Shown here: piece by piece, positions 40,619-45,691 of the stretch
Position numbering within the stretch: position 1 is the first letter of the stretch
How the letters are laid out: each line of letters starts with the position of its first letter
Source: JBHHYU01 sp046757725
GTDB taxonomy: Bacteria; Desulfobacterota; Binatia; UBA9968
Direction of reading: 5' to 3'
Assembly (NCBI GenBank): GCA_046757725.1
Contig: JBHHYU010000015.1
Coordinates: 1-45,691 of the forward strand
DNA length: 45,691 nucleotides
Notes under the pieces: model-generated
Told to the model about the DNA's origin: nothing
Database searches by the model: none
Seen by the model: the letters and a program-made list of their open reading frames with translations, nothing else
Made by a program: the position numbers and the translations under genes

Positions 40619-42637
40619 CTAACCCATGAAGAATGTTGGATCCAAGCCTAGCCAGACAAAGAGCTGCCCGTCCGGGAAAGGGATATGCAGGATATGAGTG
40701 AACAGGCCGTAAAAGGAGGCAAAAGCCGCCAGAGTCAAAACGATTGTAATGGGCCACTTCTCTCTTGCGCCGACCTTGAGATAAAGGAAGGTGCCGACGA
40801 CAACGGCCCACGAAAAACCGAGCAGCCAGATCGCTGCAAAAAAGCCAATGATCCAGCCCACGATGCTCGCTGTCTGACGGGCCTCTAAAGCAATTTCTCC
40901 CCCCACTTCTTTAGGCCGCTTTTGCCTTCCCTTTCTCAGGAATCCGCTGAGGTCCATATCCCATTGCCAGAGTGCAAGGGGTAGGCCCAAAAACCCAATC
41001 GCCCAGGGAAAAAGGCGAGCCCGAAACCCCCAGTCCCTGGCCTCCCACACGGCCCAGGCGAAAAGCACCACGACAAGGAGGCTGAAGATCGGATCCCAGA
41101 CGGAGATCGGAACTGCCGGCTTGACCTCCTCTACCTGGGGGTTTTTTCTTCGCTCCCGCCACTGTTGGAAAAAAGGGTACAAGGTCCCGGCAAGGATGAT
41201 GGCAAAGAGAACCAGGACGCTGGGAAACCAAATCCAGGATAGGCCGTAGTTGTCGGTCGAAAGAAAAAGCCTGTTTTCCGTAAGGGGTCCAAGTACCAGA
41301 CCGAGAAGCAAAGGGGGACGGGACCAGTCTAACTTTACCATCACCCATCCCAGGGCCCCAAAGGCCAGAACGACAATGAGATCCCCAAAAGCATTTTTCG
41401 TAGCAAAACCTCCAAGGTAGACCAGAAGCAGGAGGAAAGGAATGATCAGGCTGCCCCTCACCTCCGTGATCCTGGCCAGTTGCTTCAGGAACAAAAAACA
41501 GGCCGCCACCGTGATGATGTTGGAGATGACGATGATCCAGACAAAAGAAAAGGTCAGAGTGAGATGACCCCCATGACTCTCGGGGATCAACATAGGGGGG
41601 CCGGGGACCAGTCCCTGGATGATGAAGGCCCCGAGGAGGATGGCCATGGTGACGTTGCCGGGCACGCCGAAGGCGATGGTAGGTACCAAACCGCCACCCA
41701 AATTGGAATTATTTGCGGCACCGGGGCCTAAAACTCCTTCCACCGCACCCTTCCCGAAGCGCTCCTTATCCGGGGAACTCTGCACGGCATGGGCATAGGC
41801 CACCCACTGAGAGATGCTGCCGCCCATGCCTGGAATGATGCCGATGTAGGTGCCGATAGCGCTGCAGCGTATAACAAGCCACCAGTAGCGAAAGGTGTCT
41901 TTAACCCCTTCCATAACCCCGCCGATCTCGCCGATCCTTTTCTCAGATATGCTGCTCCCTTTGACCGCCAGGTCGATGATCTCGGGGATAGCAAAGAGCC
42001 CCAGTGTTGCCGAAATAAGAGAAACTCCGTCCCATAGGTAGAGGTTACCAAAGGTGTAGCGCTCAATGCCTGAGATCGGATCGAGTCCTACCGTTGCAAA
42101 GAAGAGACCTATCGCCGCTGCGGTAAGTCCCTTGACCACGGCCCCACCGCTCAAAGCCGCAAGAAAGCTAATTCCTAACAGGGCAAGCATGAAAAACTGG
42201 GGGGAGCCTATTGAGAGGACGAGGGGACGCACAATAGGTATGGCCAGGGCCAGGGCGAAAGCCCCAAATACAGCGCCGAGCAGAGAGCTCATCAGGGCTG
42301 CTCCAAGGGCACGGCCGGCTTCTCCTTTCTTAGCCATGGGATGGCCGTCCACAATGGTAGCTGCGCTGATAGCCTCGCCCGGAATGCCGAACAGAATAGA
42401 GGTGATGTCCCCGGTGGTTCCCGTTACCGCTGCCATCCCGAGCAAAAAGGCAAAGGCCTCCACGGCCTGCATCTTGAAGATAAACGGGAGCATTAGGGCC
42501 AGTGTGACCGGCCCTCCCAAACCAGGTAAGATTCCGACGATGAAACCGATGATGATTCCCAGCATCATCAGGGCAAAGGTTGTCCCGGCGAAAACATCAA
42601 AAAACCCCCCGGTAAACGCATGTAGCATCTCAAACAT
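40619..42637 (-). CDS. Fused tripartite tricarboxylate transporter permease (TctA-TctB)
   Basis: This 672-residue inner-membrane protein consists of an N-terminal TctA part (about 1-510, large permease with about eleven segments) and a C-terminal TctB part (about 525-670, four segments). The TctA part has LPGLGGPVTLALMLPF and TGDITSILFGIPGEA, and its repeat-like counterpart GTYIGIIPGMGGSISQW and GPGAANNSNLGGGLVPT, which are the substrate-path signatures. Normally TctA and TctB are separate proteins. The acidic-basic linker RRKNPQVEEVKPAVP marks the junction. Together with the upstream TctC gene it should import a carboxylate driven by proton or sodium gradients. The gene is convergent with the molybdenum hydroxylase. 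Confidence 0.9.
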   Translation of the reverse strand: MFEMLHAFTGGFFDVFAGTTFALMMLGIIIGFIVGILPGLGGPVTLALMLPFIFKMQAVEAFAFLLGMAAVTGTTGDITSILFGIPGEAISAATIVDGHPMAKKGEAGRALGAALMSSLLGAVFGAFALALAIPIVRPLVLSIGSPQFFMLALLGISFLAALSGGAVVKGLTAAAIGLFFATVGLDPISGIERYTFGNLYLWDGVSLISATLGLFAIPEIIDLAVKGSSISEKRIGEIGGVMEGVKDTFRYWWLVIRCSAIGTYIGIIPGMGGSISQWVAYAHAVQSSPDKERFGKGAVEGVLGPGAANNSNLGGGLVPTIAFGVPGNVTMAILLGAFIIQGLVPGPPMLIPESHGGHLTLTFSFVWIIVISNIITVAACFLFLKQLARITEVRGSLIIPFLLLLVYLGGFATKNAFGDLIVVLAFGALGWVMVKLDWSRPPLLLGLVLGPLTENRLFLSTDNYGLSWIWFPSVLVLFAIILAGTLYPFFQQWRERRKNPQVEEVKPAVPISVWDPIFSLLVVVLFAWAVWEARDWGFRARLFPWAIGFLGLPLALWQWDMDLSGFLRKGRQKRPKEVGGEIALEARQTASIVGWIIGFFAAIWLLGFSWAVVVGTFLYLKVGAREKWPITIVLTLAAFASFYGLFTHILHIPFPDGQLFVWLGLDPTFFMG

Positions 42638-42659
42638 AGGACAAGGTTCCTAAGATTAA

Positions 42660-42685
42660 GGGGCGCCGTTGAATCACGGCGCCCC
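42660..42685 (-). terminator. Intercistronic hairpin between TctC and TctAB genes
   Basis: Perfect 10-base arms GGGGCGCCGT (42660-42669) and ACGGCGCCCC (42676-42685) surround a six-base loop. On the minus strand it lies 28 bases after the TctC stop and is followed by TTAATCTT, only partly a T run. It may lower transcription into the permease gene or protect the TctC message from decay. Confidence 0.6.
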
Positions 42686-42713
42686 TATGAGATTAAATTC
42701 TCTTTTTCCCTAA

Positions 42714-43754
42714 TTATCTTTTCTTGGGCAGGAGAATCTCTTTTAATCTAGATATCATAGCAGAATCCACTTTGTACAAAGCTCCAAGGACCTTTCGTGT
42801 TTGTGCGCCGTCGATTGGAGTGATCTCGAGTTTGGACTTCTTGGCCTCTTTTAGCAGTGCAGGGTCTCTCATGGTATCCATAAAAGCCTTCTGGAGAAGC
42901 CGGACGCGGTCCGGTGGTACGCCTGGCGGCAGGGAGTATGGACGAACGGCAGCACTATGCGCATCGCTGGCGACCTTCAGGAGCGCGCGACTTTCAGCGG
43001 TCTTAGCGTACTTTATTGCCAAGGGGACCTGTTTGAGCTCCGGATGGGATTTAAGTGTCAACTGGAGTATAGGTAGGACATTCCCCGACTCGACCCCCTT
43101 TCGCCAGGTCACCTTGATCGACTGCCAGGCCCAGCACCCACCGTCGATCTCACCTGACTCGGCGGCCAGCCGGATCTTGGCGGTTCCCCTGTACCCCTCA
43201 ACGATTTTCATGGGGACCCCGATGGCTGCTCTGGCGAGCTTGGGCGGATCGTCTGTAGAGGAGCCTGGAGCAGTGGCCCCTATCTTGATCGGTTTCTTGG
43301 AGGCAAACCACTCATCTATGTTCTTGATGCCGCTCGCCTTAGTGAGGGCGCAGACGCCATCATCTGGCGTCGGCACGCCAACCCAGTTGAACTTCCGGCC
43401 TTTGAATTTTATCGCCTTATCCCCCAAAACCTCTCGGAGGAGCAAACCACCAATCCAGTTGCCGATAACCGTTCCGTCGCGTTTTGCGCGGTTGTAGATA
43501 TAGTTGGCTGCAATAAGACTCCCGGCGCCGGTTCTGTTTTGCACAACGGTTTGGGGGTGACCTGGGATATGTTTGCTGATATGGCGCGCGATCAGCCGGG
43601 TGTAAGTGTCAAAACCTCCTCCGGCGGAGAAGCCAACTACAAAAGTAATGGTCTTGCCCTTAAAAAAGTCTCTGGCCATGACGGACTGGGCCATACTCAA
43701 CACTAGTGCCAATCCAAGCACAATTGATGCAAGCGAATGCAATCTATTACCCAT
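42714..43754 (-). CDS. Tripartite tricarboxylate transporter substrate-binding protein (TctC/Bug family)
   Basis: This 346-residue Bug-family periplasmic binding protein starts with a signal peptide (MGNRLHSLASIVLGLALVLS, cut near residue 28 after SVMA). The mature domain opens FKGKTITFVVGFSAGGGFDT, with the glycine-rich loop that holds a carboxylate in this family, and has NRTGAGSLIAANYIY and IGATAPGSSTDDP further on. The ATG at 43754 has a perfect AAGGAGG upstream; the open frame runs to 43841 but without a signal-like start. The TctAB fusion permease follows, so the three transporter components are in one operon. The ligand is unknown; many Bug proteins bind di- or tricarboxylates or aromatic acids. 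Confidence 0.93.
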   Translation of the reverse strand: MGNRLHSLASIVLGLALVLSMAQSVMARDFFKGKTITFVVGFSAGGGFDTYTRLIARHISKHIPGHPQTVVQNRTGAGSLIAANYIYNRAKRDGTVIGNWIGGLLLREVLGDKAIKFKGRKFNWVGVPTPDDGVCALTKASGIKNIDEWFASKKPIKIGATAPGSSTDDPPKLARAAIGVPMKIVEGYRGTAKIRLAAESGEIDGGCWAWQSIKVTWRKGVESGNVLPILQLTLKSHPELKQVPLAIKYAKTAESRALLKVASDAHSAAVRPYSLPPGVPPDRVRLLQKAFMDTMRDPALLKEAKKSKLEITPIDGAQTRKVLGALYKVDSAMISRLKEILLPKKR

Positions 43755-44188
43755 AAGTTCCTCCTTATCTTTATCTTTAGTCGGTATTCTTTGGCAACAT
43801 GCTACCCACATCCTCAAGCGTTTTGACAATAGTAAACACAACTATGGTCTGTCAAGGGTTACTTGGCTCTTCGTCAGAATGTGTGATGTGAGATGACTCT
43901 TTGACCGTGTACGACTGGGGGAGATGATGTTTGCGCATTCTCCATTCCTGTTACTATTATATTAGGGTTTGCAACAGTCCCAATTTCGCGGTATCCATAT
44001 GGGCTGTTGAGTTCCCTCCACGTATCGGCTGTGCTGTTGCCAGAGAACGCCAATTTTCCGCCCTTAGTGGTAGGTGCAAGTCTGGTTGGGGTCACCCTTA
44101 CGGCGACCCGGCTGCACGAACACCTTGCCCTTTGAGTGGAGAAAGACGGAAACAAATCCGTTGCCTGCTTTCGAGCCGAGATCATACC
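43755..44188. other. Divergent intergenic region between TctC and esterase genes
   Basis: This 434-base spacer separates two divergent genes. It holds the leftward candidate promoter at 43826-43855. I see no rightward promoter of good quality and no convincing ORF; the esterase frame is open through part of it, but the reading is not family-like. Confidence 0.5.
43826..43855 (-). promoter_or_regulatory. Candidate promoter for the TctC-TctAB operon
   Basis: On the minus strand TTGACA (43855-43850) and TATTGT (43831-43826) stand 18 bases apart, about 70 bases before the TctC start. The same stretch also has TTGACA on the plus strand (43823-43828), giving an inverted pair of boxes. Confidence 0.4.
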
Positions 44189-45298
44189 ATGGCACTTAAG
44201 AGACCGAAGTGGTTAACCGGAACCGTGGTGACTCTCGAGTATATCTCCAGGGTTCTTGCGGATAATCCTCTCGGTGATCCTCATGTACGAACCCTCGATG
44301 TTTGGCTACCACCCCAATACGATGAGGGTGCGACCGGGGGACGCGGCAGACGGTTTCCGGTACTGTTCGATCTCGTGGGCTATACGGGTTCGGGGAAATC
44401 ACACACCAACTGGCGAAGCTTCGATGAAAATGTGCCGGAGCGGGCTGGACGGCTCTTTCATGAACGCAAGATGGGCCCATGTATCGTCGTCTTTCCGGAT
44501 TGCTTCACAGCCCTGGGTGGGAATCAGTACGTGAACTCTTCCGCCATCGGGTGGTATGCTGACTATCTCACTCGGGAGCTGATTCCGTTCGTGGATGGTC
44601 AGTTTCGAACTCTGGCATCACGAGAGCATCGCGGTTGCTTCGGCAAGTCTTCCGGCGGCTACGGTGCGATGGTGCACGGCATGAAGTACGCGCGCTACTG
44701 GGGCGCTGTGGCCGACCATTCGGGTGATACCTATTTCGACTTCATCTACCGAGGGGATTGGCCGAATACATTGAACGAGATCGCCAGGCACCGGCCGCGT
44801 AAGCGAAAGCCAGGGCCCATCAACGTGCTCGAAGAGGAACCTAAGGTTACGGAAGGCCTGGATGACGGCCGAGTGAAAAATTTCCTAAAAAAGATGTGGA
44901 AAAAAGAGAAACTCTCGGGTGCAGAGGTGCATTGCCTGATGAACTTGTGCATGGCCGCCACCTACGATCCGGACCCAAAGGCACCGAACGGCTTTCGTCT
45001 GCCTTTCAATCTCGAAACGGGTGAGATACTGGAAGTCCGATGGCGACAATGGCTGCGACACGACCCGATTCACCTGGTCAAGCGCTATCGTAACAACCTC
45101 AAGAAGCTGAAGGGCATTTTCATTGATTGCGGCTGGCGCGATCAATACCACATTCAGTACGGATCACGCATCCTGTCCAAGCGGCTTCGTGAGCACCGTA
45201 TCGAACACACTTACGAGGAGTTCGACGATACGCACTCCGGTATCGACTACCGCATGGATCGCAGTCTGCCCTTCCTATATCGGGCCTTGCGCCCTTAG
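44189..45298 (+). CDS. Alpha/beta hydrolase, esterase (EstD/enterochelin-esterase-like)
   Basis: This hydrolase of about 369 residues has the putative-esterase (EstA/D, Fes-like) fold. FPVLFDLVGYTGSG is the first core strand and loop, GKSSGGYGAM has the nucleophile S154, DCGWRDQYHI holds the likely acid, and DDTHSGIDYR has the histidine H349. A basic insertion (ARHRPRKRKPGP) and a charged helical region separate strand and cap. The start ATG at 44189 is a choice: the frame is open to 43931, but its upstream part (cysteine-rich, proline-rich) is not family-like. The ribosome binding site is weak. The substrate cannot be read; it could act on an ester taken up by the TctC system. Confidence 0.85.
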   Translation: MALKRPKWLTGTVVTLEYISRVLADNPLGDPHVRTLDVWLPPQYDEGATGGRGRRFPVLFDLVGYTGSGKSHTNWRSFDENVPERAGRLFHERKMGPCIVVFPDCFTALGGNQYVNSSAIGWYADYLTRELIPFVDGQFRTLASREHRGCFGKSSGGYGAMVHGMKYARYWGAVADHSGDTYFDFIYRGDWPNTLNEIARHRPRKRKPGPINVLEEEPKVTEGLDDGRVKNFLKKMWKKEKLSGAEVHCLMNLCMAATYDPDPKAPNGFRLPFNLETGEILEVRWRQWLRHDPIHLVKRYRNNLKKLKGIFIDCGWRDQYHIQYGSRILSKRLREHRIEHTYEEFDDTHSGIDYRMDRSLPFLYRALRP

Positions 45299-45436
45299 GT
45301 GACGGGCTTACCTATTAAAACTTACTTCAAGTGGGCACAAGGTCTCTTTGTTTCACACGCGCTGAGCGCCCGGAGGCTTTTGGTACACCCCCAATCTCCC
45401 TCAATCCTGATTTGCTAGCGGCTGGGAGCCGGATGG

Positions 45437-45691
45437 CTATGCCTGCCCCCACACCTTGGCAGCGGTATCCACCACCAGCTTGAGCTTGCGCCACTGGTCG
45501 TCCTCGGTGAGCAGGTTGCCCTCAATGGTGGAGGCAAAGCCGCACTGGGGGCTGAGCGCAAGGTTCTCCAGGGGCACGAACTTGCTCGCCTCATCGATGC
45601 GCCTCATAAGCTGATCTTGCGACTCCAGCTGGGGCACCTTGCTGCTCACCAGTCCTAGCACCACCGTCTTGCCGCGCGGCACGAACCGCAA
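45437..45691 (-). CDS. MetE-like cobalamin-independent methyltransferase, C-terminal fragment (partial at right edge)
   Basis: These 84 residues are the C-terminus of a larger gene whose start lies beyond the window. They carry FVPRGKTVVLGLVSSKVP, VPLENLALSPQCGFAST (the Cys is a zinc ligand), EGNLLTEDDQWRKLKLVVDTA and end near KVWGQA. This matches the C-terminal TIM barrel of cobalamin-independent methionine synthase and its single-domain homologues, which also act in other methyl transfers. The visible part cannot tell which. The TTG at the window edge is an ordinary Leu codon rather than a start. Confidence 0.85.
   Translation of the reverse strand: MRFVPRGKTVVLGLVSSKVPQLESQDQLMRRIDEASKFVPLENLALSPQCGFASTIEGNLLTEDDQWRKLKLVVDTAAKVWGQA

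Noticed and set aside
44380..44403. GYTGSGKS in the esterase matches a Walker A motif
   Set aside because: The protein has a full alpha/beta hydrolase triad and no Walker B or other P-loop elements; the match lies in a loop after the first core strand and is chance.
1..45691. CRISPR arrays, IS elements, integrases, prophage genes, toxin-antitoxin pairs
   Set aside because: No regularly spaced repeats, transposase or integrase motifs, or typical small toxin/antitoxin pairs were seen in either strand.

Overview
The window looks like a piece of chromosome from an uncultured diderm bacterium of moderate GC. Two M16 peptidases with signal peptides and a tripartite transporter with a secreted binding protein point to a periplasm. 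NtrB/NtrC, the gene order rimP-nusA-rnpM-infB-DUF503-rbfA-truB and HemQ fit a deltaproteobacterium-like, NC10/Methylomirabilota, Tectomicrobia or Nitrospirota-type lineage. That placement is inference from gene content only. I see no rRNA, tRNA, CRISPR array, IS element, prophage or integrase.

Region 1 (1-11.7 kb) is metabolic and accessory. It holds the tail of a probable amidohydrolase, an MFS carrier, an FAD monooxygenase, dihydroxy-acid dehydratase (ilvD), an MmgE/PrpD protein, a 6PGDH-type dehydrogenase with a DUF1932 tail, an EamA exporter, a DUF938 methyltransferase, a nitrilase and a SLOG-like unknown. The genes are mostly monocistronic, with long spacers. One spacer carries a CACGAAG-type inverted repeat that looks like a dispersed repeat unit.

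Region 2 (11.8-17 kb) holds small proteins (a YciI-like protein, a YkgJ-type cysteine cluster protein and an unknown small protein), queF for queuosine synthesis, a CPA2 cation/proton antiporter with an RCK domain, and a dienelactone-hydrolase-family enzyme.

Region 3 (17-28.7 kb) is core information processing. dnaB runs tail to tail into an ntrB-ntrC-thiE operon whose genes overlap by 1 and 8 bases. The rimP-nusA-rnpM-infB-DUF503-rbfA-truB operon diverges from it and is preceded by an attenuator-like hairpin.

Region 4 (28.9-38.3 kb) holds pckG (GTP PEP carboxykinase) behind a possible short leader ORF, otsA overlapping hemQ tail to tail, a YfcG-like GST, an active/inactive M16 peptidase pair, and a CCA-adding-type nucleotidyltransferase.

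Region 5 (38.3-45.7 kb) is catabolic and transport. It holds a lone molybdenum hydroxylase large subunit, a fused TctA-TctB permease with its TctC binding protein, an esterase, and the C-terminus of a MetE-like methyltransferase running off the right edge.

I did not find a clear undescribed multi-gene system. The best leads are two near-perfect dyads at promoters (ilvD and hemQ), the leader ORF of pckG, the TctA-TctB fusion with an intercistronic hairpin, the SLOG-like orphan, and the dispersed CACGAAG repeat.
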